DNA from: Papio anubis
Taxonomy: Eukaryota > Chordata > Mammalia > Primates > Cercopithecidae
DNA: 64,000 nucleotides
NCBI RefSeq assembly: GCF_008728515.1
Contig: NC_044986.1
Coordinates: 60,687,159 to 60,751,158 of the forward strand
Direction of reading: 5' to 3'
Position 1 is the first letter of the stretch; each line of letters begins with the position of its first letter. Of the stretch, positions 40,325 through 52,000 are shown piece by piece. The notes beneath the pieces were generated by a model. The model was given only the letters and a program-made list of their open reading frames with translations. It did no database searches and was not told the DNA's origin. The translations under genes and the position numbers were made by a program.

Positions 40325-40982
40325 CCCGAGTTACCAGCGGCGGATTCGTACCAGTCGGCAGCAACTTCAATTCTTGACTTCTCAGAAGAAAGAATTTGAC
40401 TGAGGGGCAAAAAGCAGAAAAAGAGATCGAGGTGTTTCAGAGCAAGAGTAAAAGTTTATTAGAAAGACTGTAGAACAGGAAAGAACCCTTGGAAGAAATC
40501 CAAGTGAGTGCCTGAAAGTCAAAGAGAGAAAAGAGAGGCCTTGAACCTTGATCCTGGGACTTTATAGGCTCGCCTCTTTCCCGTGATTCTTCCCTTAGGG
40601 TGGGCTTTCTGCATGCACGATGCTCTCCTCACCCTTGGGAATTGAGCATGCTCAGTGTGTTTAGGGAGTTACATGCATGCCTATGCCCATCTGAGGCTTT
40701 CTTCGTTTTTCTGGTGGAGTGTACCGGGAAGATCATACTTTGCCATTTTTGTCTCTTAATGTGCATGCCCAGGAAGTTGCTTTTTCCTGGACCCTGCCTT
40801 TAATTAACACTTTAATGTTAACAGGTGTGGACCATCAGGAAATGGCCTCTCCCTGGTGCCAGCTGCCAACTGATCACTTTTAGAGAGGCAATGTGATCAT
40901 TGCCTAACCATCACCAGACATTTCCAGTGGGCTGGGGGGAAGAGCCCTCTCCTGCCCCACTCATGACTAACTACCTGTAACA
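40325..40982 (-). mobile_element. Solo ERV1 LTR (LTR2/HERV-E-like), antisense
   Basis: On the minus strand the segment has an LTR layout. It starts TGTTACAGGTAGTTAGTCAT and passes through GGTTAGGCAATGATCACATT. A TATAAAG box comes next, then the region containing an AATAAA poly(A) signal (the complement TTTATT is at 40456-40461), then a 3' end with AGAATTGAAGTTGCTGCCGA. It resembles LTR2 of the HERV-E group. TTGC flanks it on both sides (40321-40324 and 40983-40986) as a possible 4-bp duplication. No internal retroviral sequence adjoins. A 67-codon plus-strand frame inside it (40600-40803) is not a gene. Confidence 0.75.
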
Positions 40983-41039
40983 TTGCTACTAATTATATAC
41001 CTCCTACCCCTTTTATTTGGTGGTCAGATACATTCCTTT

Positions 41040-41215
41040 TAGGGACTTTACATGTATTACTTTCAACCTCTATGTCAACCTCATAAGATAGGAAAAATTA
41101 GTTCTATTTTACTGATGAGAAGATCAAAATGCAGAGAAATTAAGCAGCTTTCTCAAGGAAAGTGGTGGTTCTGGAAGTTAAACCCATGTCTGTCCACACT
41201 GCCCTGGTAAAACTC
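41040..41215 (-). mobile_element. MIR SINE, antisense
   Basis: The complement order is clear: CATGTATTACTTTCAACCTC, TTTTACTGATGAGAAGATCA, AGAGAAATTAAGCAGCTTTC, GAAGTTAAACCCATGTCTGT. Confidence 0.85.
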
Positions 41216-41554
41216 TAAAAGGAGTAAGTTGAACCTGCTCTGCAATCAAAGAGCTGAGAGGATCTAAACCTTACGGAGTTCAGAGCAGAGGAGCAGAAAC
41301 CCTTTTCCCTTTTGATTTTGCAGATGGGAAAAGACAGTCTGATCTTCGTGGTATCTGGGCTGTGGTGTTTCTAGCTTTTCTACCAAGTCTTCAGATCTTT
41401 TGGATCCAATTCTATGTATTTACATTCCTTATTAACATTCACTCTTGAAGATGGAAATGAGAATTTGGGCCTTCATAAATGCTAATAAATTACACAAATT
41501 CTGAATGTAATTTCTTCCCATGGTACTATTTTAACATAGGTGACCTCTAATTTG
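41216..41554. other. Unassigned DNA
   Basis: No gene or nameable repeat. Confidence 0.5.
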
Positions 41555-41660
41555 CCTGAGTATCAGGCTAGACTGTATGTTTCCCGAACAGAGGCATCCC
41601 TATATTATCCCTCAATAAGTATTTCCTGAATAAATAACTTAATAAATACAGAATATAGAC
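41555..41660 (+). mobile_element. L2 3' end fragment
   Basis: AGACTGTATGTTTCCCGAAC, then TCAATAAGTATTTCCTGAAT match the L2 3' end, with its centre shortened. Confidence 0.55.
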
Positions 41661-44190
41661 TCTTGAGCTGGTCATTTTATTAATATGTTTGCTTAAACCT
41701 AAACAGTTTTGCTATAAAACTATTGTTTCCCAAACTGGAATAGAAATGCATCAAAGAGGCAAACAGCTAAAAAATATTTGAAATGCAATCCAATTTTTAT
41801 TAGTGTTTTATAGAAATGGGCTTAAAATGCTGTTAGGCAAATGTATATTGCAAACAATATACAAGACATTTAAGTTTTGATTCTTAAAGTTTTAAATACC
41901 TAAACATATCTGTAGATGTAGCTGTGGGGACACTTTTATGAGACAAGAATATTTGTGCAGGAAAATTAAACATTCTTGTAAAGAAGTATTTTTTTGTGTA
42001 CAAGGATATATATAATTTCATAATTCAGGTGGCGTTTGAATAACTACCTTTGAAAGGTAAAATAAACAACTTTTTAATGATTCGGGACCAAAATTTGAGT
42101 GAAAGAAGTGAGAGAATCTTCTGACATCTATTTGTTTTCCCTTCTTTAATCCTAATTTTCCTGCACTTCCTTTTCATGATTTTAAAAAATCAAACATTTA
42201 GTTGAAATTCATTGATAATTTAGTTCTTTTTCCAGTTTAGAGTATAATTAAAAACCATTCTTGGTGTAATCCAAGGCACTGCTTTAATAAATATATAATC
42301 ACTGCATCATGGAGCCTGAATAACAATGTGATCTCTCAACTTAAAATGACATAGAAAATTGAGTTTACTGTTACATGAGTCTAGAGGAAACCCTAAGTAA
42401 TTTTGTAGGAATAGTTTAGCTTTTAAGAAATCTCTCTTTGCTGAAATTTCAAGTAGTGTAATACTTATACAGGTAATTTCAGGTTAAATTAATGCTATTT
42501 CAGATATAGCAGGTAAAATATGTTCTTAATACATGTTTATTCAATAAATGAGGTCTTTGAGTCTGATTTGAAACTCTCAATCTTAAAGGCATCTTTCATT
42601 GTTGTCTTAAAGTGAAGCCCTTTGGCTGAGCAATTCGAAGTTTTCTGTTTTATTCTTCTCATCCTGACTCAGCTGATATTGTGGATATAATGCTGTTCTC
42701 ACACAGCTGCCCCTTGTTCCTCTGTGAAAAGCAGTGGGAACCCCTCCAAGAAGACAGAGGGCATTCCTGTTCCCCAAGGAGAAAGATGACTTGACTGACC
42801 AGCCCTGGTAAAGTCTTGGCCACACAACGTTAGCTGCTTGCTTTAGATGTTTATCTCTTTGATGGCAATATGAAAATGACTATATGAAACATGACTTTTT
42901 TCTCACAAAGTTGGTGCACTAAGCTCTACCACTCAGCTGGACTCAGTGAAGGGCTATAGTACACAGGACTAGCTACAGAGACATTTGAACTTTTAAAAAA
43001 GTTCTTTTTCAGGGAGAGTAAATTGGTCTTCTTGATATGTACATAAGCATAATCAATCATACCAGCCTGGCTGGTTGCTTTTTTATTTTTTTTCCTTCTT
43101 TTTTTTTATTTTTGGTTGTTCATTTTTGATCTCTGAATCGCCCACCCATCCTTTGCATTTAAATTAAGACAATGCAGAATTTAGCAGCTTCCTAGATACA
43201 GATTGTTTGAAAAACCATAGATCGACAATAAAAGTAACACTTGGAAATCAAATTTGTGAGGGCATCAGAAGAGGACGGACTTAGGTGGAGTACAATTTCA
43301 CTTCTTTGTAGGCTAATCAATTAAGTTTCAGTATACTTTGGCCAACTTGCCTAAAAAGTCTGAATCTATAGTTCATCTTATTTCCTTAATCTAAAATCAT
43401 AGACAACTGATGACACAAGCTTCCATTTAACTTTACCATTTCTGTCTCATACCATATCTAGCAGCCATTTCCTATGCTATTTTGTGGTAGGTACCTTCCA
43501 TTTGTCCCTCCAGCTTCACAATCCCATTTTCTCTACTCTACTATGTACTCTGCGGGCACCTGACTTTTATGGACCGCCTCAACATGCTCGCTTGATGCTA
43601 GGTAGATTTGGACAATGGAAGGCGTAAGCATGAGAGTAAAGGGTGAGAGGGCAGTAAAGTTGAGATCTATATTACCTCTGTCTCCCTCTGATAGACCAAG
43701 GTTTGTATTTGGCTGCTTTCTTCCATGAAGACGATAAGTTCTGTCAGACAGCTCTGTCTCCATATGGATCTCTCCAGGTACTACTAAGTGTTAACTGTTG
43801 AGTTGATGGAAGTGAAGTCTGGGAAGAAAAATTCAGTAATAACTATGACAGATATGGACTTCTCATGGTGTTACAGGTCTAATAGTCTTACAGGATAATT
43901 ATATTCTTGGAAATACATATTGCTGGGTCCAGTCTGGCTTGAGAAAGGGAGGGCCAGTTTACTGTCAGGCCAATTTATGCAAGAGGTTATAACCTACCCT
44001 GCAGAGAAGGGAGACAGAGAAACATGTATGGGACAAATCCTTACCAGAATTACTCCTGCTCTTGGACACAACGAGTGGTTAAAGATGGGATCATAATCCA
44101 ATGTCCCAATATGTGGCCACTCTGGAACTATTTTCCACTGTGCTCAAAATGTTTACTATAAAAACATTATTGTTATTATCAAAACATTAC
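41661..44190. other. Unassigned DNA, 2.5 kb
   Basis: I recognise no repeat. 42600-42830 (with a 72-codon antisense frame) and 43530-43770 (76-codon antisense frame) are less AT-rich and could be unique or conserved sequence, but nothing shows that they are exons. Confidence 0.45.
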
Positions 44191-44652
44191 TGTGTGTTTG
44201 TTTCCTAGGGTCCCAGGGATGCCACAAAAATTACCACAAACTTGGTGGTTTAAAACAACAGATTTATTATCTCATAGCTCTAGGGACTAGAAGTCCAAAA
44301 GCAATGTGTCAGTAGGGCCATGAGGCCTCTGAAGGCTCTAGGAAAGAATTCTTCCTTACCACTTCCTGGCTGCTGAAGGCTTCCAGCAATCCTTGGTCTT
44401 CCTTGGCTTATAGCTGCATCATTTCAACCTCTGCTCTGCCTCTGTCTTCACATGGTCATCTTGTCTAGGTATCTCTGTATGTCTTCTCCTCTTCTTATAA
44501 TGACCCTAGTCACTGGATTTAGGGCAAACTCTAAATTAGCATGACCTCATTCTAACTTAATTAATTAGATTTGCAAAGGCCTCATTTCCAAATAAGTTCA
44601 CGTTCTGAGGTTCTAAGAGGACATAAATTAAATGGGAACACAATTTAGCCTG
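44191..44652 (-). mobile_element. MLT1-type MaLR LTR, antisense
   Basis: This is the same family as 21049-21550: GTTTCCTAGGGTCCCAGGGA, ACAAACTTGGTGGTTTAAAA, CTTCTTATAATGACCCTAGT, ATTTCCAAATAAGTTCACGT. It reads as the complement of an MLT1 LTR with no coding region. Confidence 0.75.
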
Positions 44653-45224
44653 GTGCAGGTCACTACCCACAGAAGAACTGACCAAGAAGAGAGAGACAGA
44701 GCTTTGATGACATTGTTTGTTTCTCTGAATCCAGGTCTACCAAATCTATCCTATCAATTGCATCAGCCAACATATCACCTTTTTTCCTCAAGTGAGTTTG
44801 AGATAGAGTTTCATCAAATATGTCCCCATGCCTTCAATATAGTTTCTTATTCACTTAATAAAATTTTGACAATTTAAAAATGTGTGTGTATATAAGCACA
44901 AACAATTATGTTGGTGGAATTGTAAATTGGTACAGCCGTTATGAAGAACACTATTGAGGTTCCTTGAAAAATTAAAAATAGAACTACCATATGATCTAGC
45001 AATCCCAATTCTGAGTATGCATTCCCCCTCCAAAAAAAAAAATGAAATCAGTATCTCAAAGAGATCTGCACTCCCTTGTTCATTACAGCATCATTCATAG
45101 TAGTCAAAATACAGAAACAATCTGTGTCTGTTGACAAACGAATGGTAAAAAAGCAAATGTGTGTGTGTATATATATGTGTGTGTGTATACAGTATGTGTA
45201 TACATTTATATACACACCCACACA

Positions 45225-46254
45225 CAGTCATGCCCCACATAATGATGTTTCATTCAACAACAGACTGCATATGTGACAGTGGTCCTGTAGATTACAGTAC
45301 TTGATAATAATAACAACTATGTTACTAGCTTATATATTTAATATAGTGTAATTTTATTGTTATTTTAGAATATACTCCTACTTATTAAAAAAAAAAGTAA
45401 AACAGCTTTAGGCAGGTCCTTCAGGAGGTATTCCAGAAGAAGGCATTGTTATCATAAGAAATGGCAGCTCCCTAAGTGTTAGTGTCCCTGAAGACCTCCC
45501 AGTGGGACAAGATGTGGAGGTAGAAGACAGCAATATTGATGACCCTGACCCTGGGTAGGTCTAGATTTATTGTCTGTGTCTTCATTTCTAGTAAAACATT
45601 TAAAAAGTAAGGAAAAAAAAAAAGAACAAAGCTTATAGAATAAGGATATAAAGAAAGAAAACAATATTTTTGTACAGCTGTACAATGCTTTAAGCTAAGT
45701 GTTATCACAAAAGATTCAAAAAGTTATAAAAAATCAAAAAGTTTATGAAGTAGACAAGTTACAAGAACCTAAGGTTAATTTATTATTGAAGAAAAATAAT
45801 ATTTAAAAAATTGGGTGTAGCCTAAGTGTACAGTTTCTATAAAGTCTACAGTAGTGTATAGTAATGCCCTAGCCCTTCACATTCACTGAGCACTCACTCA
45901 CTGACTCACCAAGCACAACTTCTAGTCCTGCAAGCTCCATTCATGGTAAGTGCCTTATGCAGGTGTTCCATTTATAATCTTTTATACTGTATTTTTACTT
46001 TACTTATCCTATGTTTAATATGTGTAGATACACAAATATTTACCATTGTGTTACAATTGTCTGCTGTATTCAGTACAGTAACGTGCTGTATATGTTTGTA
46101 GCCAAGAAGCAATATGCTATACCATGTAGTCTATGTGTATAGTAGGCTATACCAATTATGTTGTGATTACACTCTGTCATGTACATATAGATATGATATT
46201 ACCTAACATTCCATTTCTCAGAACATATCCTTATAGTTAAGTGACATAAAACTA
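45225..46254 (+). mobile_element. Tigger-family DNA transposon (Tigger3-like), inserted in L1M
   Basis: The left terminus CAGTCATGCCCCACATAATG and the right terminus region (GAACATATCCTTATAGTTAA, then GTGACATAAAACTATA) are inverted copies of the same TIR. Long characteristic non-coding stretches (CACTCACTCACTGACTCACC; GCTGTATTCAGTACAGTAAC) match a Tigger family that I place near Tigger3. It is about 1.03 kb and internally deleted. It interrupts an L1M, so it transposed after that L1M landed. Confidence 0.75.
45414..45558 (+). pseudogene. Tigger transposase C-terminal remnant
   Basis: Inside the Tigger3-like element a short reading frame encodes GGIPEEGIVIIRNG, then an acidic tail (VEVEDSNIDDPDPG) ending in TAG at about 45556-45558. 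This looks like the acidic C-terminus of a Tigger transposase. The DNA-binding and DDE catalytic parts are absent, so it is a relic. It is the mirror case of the N-terminal remnant at 23039-23245. Confidence 0.55.
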
Positions 46255-46775
46255 TACACACAATGGAATATTTTCAGACCTAAAAGAGAAGGAAATCCTG
46301 CCATATGCCACAACATAGATGAACTTAGAAAAGATTACACTAAGTCTAATAAGCCAGACACAGAGAAATGAATACTGCATGGTCTCACTTATATATGGAC
46401 TGTAAAGAACTGAAACTCATAGGCAGAGTATAAAGGTGGTTGCCGGGAGCAGGGATGTGAAGAAAATGGGGGATTTTGGTCAAAGGGTACAAAATTTCAG
46501 TTATAAGATGAATAAGTTCTGGAGATCTAATGTACAACATGGTAACTATAGTTAATAATCATGTGTTGTATACCAGGGCTGTGCGAAGAGAGTAGCTCTT
46601 AAGTGTTTTCACGACACACACACAAATGCTAACTGTGTGAGGTGATGAGTATGCTAATAAGCTTGACTGTGGAAATCACTTCAGTGTATATCAAAGCATA
46701 TCTTGGTAAATCTTAAACAGATACAATATTCATTTGTCAGTGGTATCTCAATAAAACTAGAAAAAATAGTTTGAT

Positions 46776-47183
46776 TTATAGATGTAGGTTCCTTCTCAAT
46801 TCCTGCTATAAATGTATACTTTCTAATTTCACACCTATGTTTGAAATTCATAGTGATCCAGATCCATTTCCAGATATAAAATTAATATCATGAACAATAA
46901 GTTTACTAAAATAGGAACTGATTTCTTTTATATCTGATTTTTAAAAATCTTGCTCCCGATAATCGCTAGTGTAGTATCATGCATTGGAATAGAAATTATT
47001 CAATATGGAACAGATTAACCTGATCCTCTAGGATTCAACCAAAAAGACTCGATGAGAGGAGACTCTTGTCACAGGGAAATAAGGTTTGAAGTGAAAACAA
47101 GTAAGAAATAAGTTTGTTGTCTTTCTCTAGGTTGTCTCTCTCCAGGCATTTACTAAATATTAATTTTTTTTCTTCCTTTTTAG
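46776..47183. other. Unassigned DNA ending in a splice-acceptor-like tract
   Basis: No repeat is recognised. The last 40 bases contain a branch-point-like TACTAAA (47150-47156), a T/C-rich run (47164-47181) and TAG at 47181-47183. See the candidate exon that follows. Confidence 0.5.
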
Positions 47184-47415
47184 GTCCAAAGCAACAATAA
47201 TGAACTTCTAAACATATCTGTTTCTTATTAAGTGTACAGGATTTAATGCTACTAAATTCACTTGATAGTCTTTAATGCTTCAACTTTGCTGAAATTCAAG
47301 CTATATACAATTGTTGAATTTTCTAAAATGTATTCTTTTATTACAAATTGTAAATTTTAATTTTTGAGTGATTTAGCTTTTGTACACTAAAAATAAATGC
47401 AATCTGTGTACTTAT
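47184..47415 (+). other. Candidate 3'-terminal exon (unproven)
   Basis: The segment starts right after a textbook acceptor (branch-point-like TACTAAA, about 18 pyrimidines, TAG) and ends just after AATAAA (47392-47397), with a downstream TGTGT element near 47406. The length of about 230 bp suits a last exon. One frame is open for only 15 codons (GTC CAA AGC ...), another ends after 8 codons (TCC AAA ... AAC TTC TAA). If real, it would be mostly 3' UTR or non-coding. No upstream exon of the same transcript is visible. Acceptor-like strings occur by chance in T-rich DNA, so confidence is low. Confidence 0.3.
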
Positions 47416-47611
47416 TAGAAAAATTATGCTTATGTTCAAAAGCCTAATGTATTTTATTAATACAAGTATTAAAGATGACTATGCCTCAGCTCTGTACTTT
47501 GTTTCCTTCATTTACAGCATCTTAACAAAAATAAAAAATAAAATTTTCAAAAATCATAACTTTGCCCCCAAAACATAGTGTTATCGAAATAAATGTTACC
47601 AAAGAGTAATG
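47416..47611. other. Unassigned AT-rich DNA
   Basis: Nothing recognisable is seen in this short gap. Confidence 0.5.
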
Positions 47612-47815
47612 ACTGTATTCCAGTCATGATGTTAGGTATATCCTAGGCATTATCTTAGTTACTTCTCCCAGCAATAAGATGATTTATTATTCAGATTCTT
47701 ATAGATGAGGCTACTGAACCTCAGAGTCAGAAAGGTTAAAAATTGTAATGCACATAGCTAAAATGTGGGAGGGTTGAGATCTGACATATGCTTTTTTTGA
47801 CAACAAGACCTTCAA
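47612..47815 (-). mobile_element. MIR SINE, antisense
   Basis: Complement order: GTTAGGTATATCCTAGGCAT, TTATAGATGAGGCTACTGAA, GAGTCAGAAAGGTTAAAAAT, ATGCACATAGCTAAAATGTG. Confidence 0.8.
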
Positions 47816-48797
47816 TTGTAATTATTGTGCTACAGGTTTATTAAGATGATAAAATTGCTATTTTAGAAAGGAGAATGTACTGAGAATATGCAGGATGAAT
47901 TAAAGATAGATAACCCTTGGCAGTAAGACTTGTGAATTGGTATTTTTGTCATTATGTTTTTGGTTTTTAAACCATGACTCACATCACTGAACTGTTGATT
48001 TGATAGGTGGCTCAGTATTTAGTCAAGAAAAGCAAAAATATACAGTACTTCTATGACTCATCAGCGAAAATCAAATGACCCAATTATAAATGAGCAAAAG
48101 ATCTGAATAAAAGTCTTTCTAGTGAAGATATGGAAATGGCAAAGGATACTGAAAAGATCCCAAACATCACTAATCATCAGGGAAGTGCAAGTCAAAACCA
48201 CAGAAATTACCTCAAACCTGTTAGAACGGCTATCATCAAAAAAAGAAAATGTTGGAAGGGCTATGGAGAGAAGGGAAACCTTGTACATATTTTGTGGGAC
48301 TGTAATTTGGTACAACCACAACCAAAAACAGTATGGAGTTTCTCAAAAAATTAAAAATACAACTGTATATGACCCAGTAACCCCACCTTTTGTGCATACC
48401 CAAAAGAATTGCAATGAGGACCTTGAAGAGATATCTGCACATCCATGTTAACTGCAGCATCATTCACAATTGCCAAGATATAGAAACAACCCAACTGCCT
48501 ATTGAAAGATGAATAAACAAATACATTGTTGCACATATATATACATATATATGCACACACATATGTACATATTAACTTATTTTTCAGCTTTTAAAAATAA
48601 GGAAATCCTGCCATTTGCTATAGTATAGATGAATTTGTAAGACATTATGTTAAGTGAAATAAGCTGACACAGAATGACAATACATGACTGACTTGAATGA
48701 TGACTACCAGTAGCTGGGAGGAGGGGGAATCTGAGAAGTATTAATCAAATAATACATAGTATCACTTATGCAAGATGAATGAATCCTAGAAATCTAA

Positions 48798-49132
48798 GGC
48801 CAGGTGCGGTGACTCACGTCTGTAATCCCAGGACTTTGGGAGGTCAAGGCAGATGGATCACTTGAGGTCAAGAGTTTGCGACCAGTCTGGCCAACATGGT
48901 GAAAACCCATCTCTACTAAAAATACAAAAATTAGCCAGGCATGGTGGCGGGCACCTGTCATCCCAGCTACTCCAGAGGCTGAGGCAGGAAAATCTCTTGA
49001 ACCTGGAAGGTGGAGGTTGCAGTGAGCTGAGATTGTGCAACTGCACTCCAGCCTGGGCAACAGAGTGAGACTCCATCTCAAAAACAAAAACAAAAACAAA
49101 AACAAAAAAAAACAGAAAAGAAAAAAAACAAA
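48798..49132 (+). mobile_element. AluS, sense, full length, in L1M
   Basis: A complete Alu with an A-tail that has become a (CAAAAA)n microsatellite (49081-49110). AGAAATCTAA flanks it on both sides (48788-48797 and 49133-49142), and the L1M 3' UTR reads through when the Alu is removed. Confidence 0.95.
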
Positions 49133-49210
49133 AGAAATCTAATGTACATCATAGCATGCACAAACAGTTAATAATATTGGACTGTATCCTGTAAACCAAA
49201 AATAAAATTC

Positions 49211-49814
49211 TAAGGCCTCTTTTAATGATCTTAGTGAACAACTTCTTGGCCAGGGTACTCCAAAGTTAACCTGAAAGGCTGATTCAGGCCGTGATGGGAA
49301 GTCGGAGAGGGATTGAACATGCCTCATTATGCTCTCTTCCCTTTTAGAATTCAGGAAAAACCATCAGCATTTAACATCAATACAGACCTGAAGTCTGATA
49401 AAAAAACACTGACAATCTATTCCCTCTGAAGCCTGCTACCTGGAGGTTTCATCTGGATGATAAAAATTTGGTCTCCACAACTTATTATTATAACCCAGAC
49501 ATTCCTTTCTATTGATAATAACTCTTTTGATCAATTGCCAATCAGAAAATTTTTAAATCTACCTATATCCTGGAAACACCCCCAGACCCCTTCAAGTTAT
49601 CCCACATTTCTGGACCAAACCAATGTATATCTTAAATGTATTTGATTGATGTCTCATGTCTCCCTAAATGTATAAAACCAAGCTGTTCCCCGACCACCTT
49701 GGGCATATGTTCTCAGGGCTTCCTGAGGGCTGTGTCACAGGCCATGGACCCTCATATTTGGTTCAGAATAAATCTCTTCCAATATTTTACAGAGTTTGAT
49801 TCTTTTGTCAATCA
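49211..49814 (+). mobile_element. ERV1-type solo LTR in L1M
   Basis: This LTR-like block of about 600 bp starts TAAGGCCTCTTTTAATGATC and has a TATA box (TGTATAAAACC, about 49669-49679). It has AATAAA at about 49767 and ends AGAGTTTGATTCTTTTGTCA, then ATCA. The host L1M 3' UTR continues after it. I recognise it as an ERV1-class LTR from memory but am not sure of its family name. No retroviral internal sequence is present. The open frames at 49457-49645 and 49636-49821 lie inside it and are not genes. Confidence 0.65.
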
Positions 49815-50025
49815 TGCTTAAAAATGTAAGAGGCTAGATTTTATGTTAAATGTTCTTATTAGGAAAAAAGGGAGAGAGGAACTTTGAGAGGCCATGGTTC
49901 AGTTTTTGGTATTGTATATGGTGGTGATTTCACCATGTATACTTATCTTCAAACACATCAAGAGGTATACACTAAATATGTATTTTTTTTGCATGTCAAT
50001 CATACCTCAATTAAAAAAATAAAGT

Positions 50026-51429
50026 CTCACAGACTAGAGAAAAGAAATAATACTATTAAAAAAAGAAAAGCAACAGGGGCTTAATATTGTTGAATAAGAT
50101 AGACATATAGCTTCTGCGTGTGCATATTCTGCAATGAGGTTGTGCCCCTTGTGCTAAGTAATCTAGCTCATATGTTCTGTATAAAATTGTAGCATGTAGG
50201 GAATTTTTATAAAAAATATATGTACACAGAATGATATAAAATTGATGATTGCAGCAAAGAATCTAAAAGAGCAAATTTCATATGCTTGTTAATACTTAAG
50301 ATTTTTAAGCAGATACTTTTTCACACTATACTAAATATAGTACTTCACTAAATTAAAGTTTATTTGCAATTTACAAATGCATTGTTTCCATCTTTGTTTT
50401 CTCTTTCCATCACTAATTTATACTTGAACATGCTACCACATTTAATGGGCTTAAAATAATTATTAACTATTTTTTCATGTTGTGGTTATGTAGCTGGAAA
50501 GCCTCATTCACTTGGAGGTCTAAAACAAAAAAAATTTTAACACATTTTTCCTGAGCATACATATATTTTTGGCTAACGCTGTTAGTTTGGGTAATAGAAT
50601 TAATTAAATCTCAATTACGTATTTTATATATATTTAAATTAAATATTTTAACTGCTCTATTGCAGACATGTACTGATGTGAGAAACTAAATTATATTTAG
50701 AGTCTCCTGCCAAGTGTTTGGTGGTATTAACATGCAACAAAATAAAGGGAAAAACAAACAGCAGAAAACGAACATCAGAAAATCACTCTACATGATGCTT
50801 AAACACAGAGGGCAACTGGCCCAAGAGAAAATACCACTTCCTAATTGCATTTCTTTTTCTCATTCTCTACAGCCAGCCAGTGCTGTCCCTTCCCTGAGAC
50901 TCCACATAAAGCATTTTTATTAGAGATAGTGATATTCAGTCAACATAATGATGCCATCAGTTTGGCCAGATACCAAAATCAATGCCCTAGCTATTTGTCC
51001 AGCATCTGTGCTGCTGAAGACCGGGCTTTCTGTTGACTCCATAAATTAAAGATCAAGTAGCAACAAGGAAGGCTGGAGAAGCTGATTCCCAGGGAAGCAA
51101 TGAAGCAAAGGTAGAGTTTGTTTGCCTTTTTTTACTCCTGCTGTAGTGGAGAAAGATTTCTGAAGAATCATCATTCATTTCCTTTGTGCCAAATCCATTC
51201 AGAGCTGGTGCTCTCATGACCAAGTATGACCATTTGCTAATAAACAAATGGTCAGTACATTTTAAGTGCCTCTTGCATGGTGTTTTGGTATATTTTAGCA
51301 TATTATTCGGGGGGGGGGTTCATTGTCTTTACTTTTGCATCTTGTTAATAGCTTCTTCTATGATAATGTTCTTGTGAATGTGACCCCTGCCGGACACCAC
51401 ATGACATTAACAATGCTATGAAGATGTGC
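50026..51429. other. Unassigned AT-rich DNA
   Basis: No gene or nameable repeat is seen. A run of 10 G residues sits at 51309-51318. Confidence 0.5.
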
Positions 51430-51605
51430 TGATTTCCTGTTGTGTACCAGGTGCCTATTTTATATTATTTAATTTAATTCTTGCTGTCGGACAGGCATTG
51501 TTTTTCACATTATTTTTAAGTTGAGAGTGTTGAAGCTCAGAGAGCTACTGACTTGTACGCAGAGAACTGGAAGTCAAATGCAGGTCTTCACAGTGCCCAA
51601 ACTGT
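51430..51605 (-). mobile_element. MIR SINE, antisense
   Basis: Complement order: TGTGTACCAGGTGCCTATTT, TTTTAAGTTGAGAGTGTTGA, AAGCTCAGAGAGCTACTGAC, AAGTCAAATGCAGGTCTTCA. Confidence 0.8.
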
Positions 51606-51864
51606 GGTTTTCCCATTGCATGGCCCTGACACTTGAAATATTTGTTTTATGTATTGATGTAAATTATGTGTATATTTTTCAGTGCTTAACTAGTGAACAA
51701 GAAGAACACAAAGGCTGCATCATGGAGATAATTTCTCTTAGGTTTGATAAAGTAATACACTGTTTCTATAGCTCCAGAGCCACCATGAATTTGAAAGAAT
51801 AAAATCTATTTGGAAAATTGCTCGCCATTCTCATTCACTTTTTCTTTAGTTTGGAGATTCTGGG

Positions 51865-52000
51865 AATAAGCCCATTAAACTTTGTATTTCTTGATGGCAG
51901 GAACTAAATTTTATTTATTGTTGCATTTTCAGAGGCTAATATGGTGACTGACAGGAACATTGAAAAAGTTCAATAAATATATGAGAGTAAATCAATGAAT
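51865..52000 (+). mobile_element. L2 3' end
   Basis: TTTCTTGATGGCAGGAACTA, ATGGTGACTGACAGGAACAT and GTTCAATAAATATATGAGAG match the conserved L2 3' terminus. Confidence 0.75.

Larger units (their letters stand above)
44881..46775 (+). mobile_element. L1M (L1MA/L1MB-type) 3' part, split by a Tigger element
   Basis: The sense L1M ORF2 C-terminal region is at 44881-45224 (GTGGAATTGTAAATTGGTAC, CTACCATATGATCTAGCAAT), and the end of ORF2 plus 3' UTR at 46255-46775 (CAATGGAATATTTTCAGACC, AATACTGCATGGTCTCACTT, ATAGTTAATAATCATGTGTT). The break is at a CACACA tract where the DNA transposon sits. The copy predates most of the Alus here. Confidence 0.85.
48060..50025 (+). mobile_element. L1M (L1MA/L1MB-type) 3' part, split by an Alu and an ERV1 LTR
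   Basis: Sense ORF2 3' region runs from 48060 (CCAATTATAAATGAGCAAAA; AAGTGCAAGTCAAAACCACA; GCATCATTCACAATTGCCAA) to 48797, resumes at 49133-49210, and its final 3' UTR is at 49815-50025 (TGTAAGAGGCTAGATTTTAT; TATGGTGGTGATTTCACCAT; ATGTCAATCATACCTCAATT, then an A-rich end). Two younger insertions sit within it. Frames at 48122-48451 and 48130-48354 are ORF2 shadows. Confidence 0.85.

Noticed and set aside
48122..48451. 109-codon plus frame
   Set aside because: It is L1M ORF2 sequence read across a decayed region.
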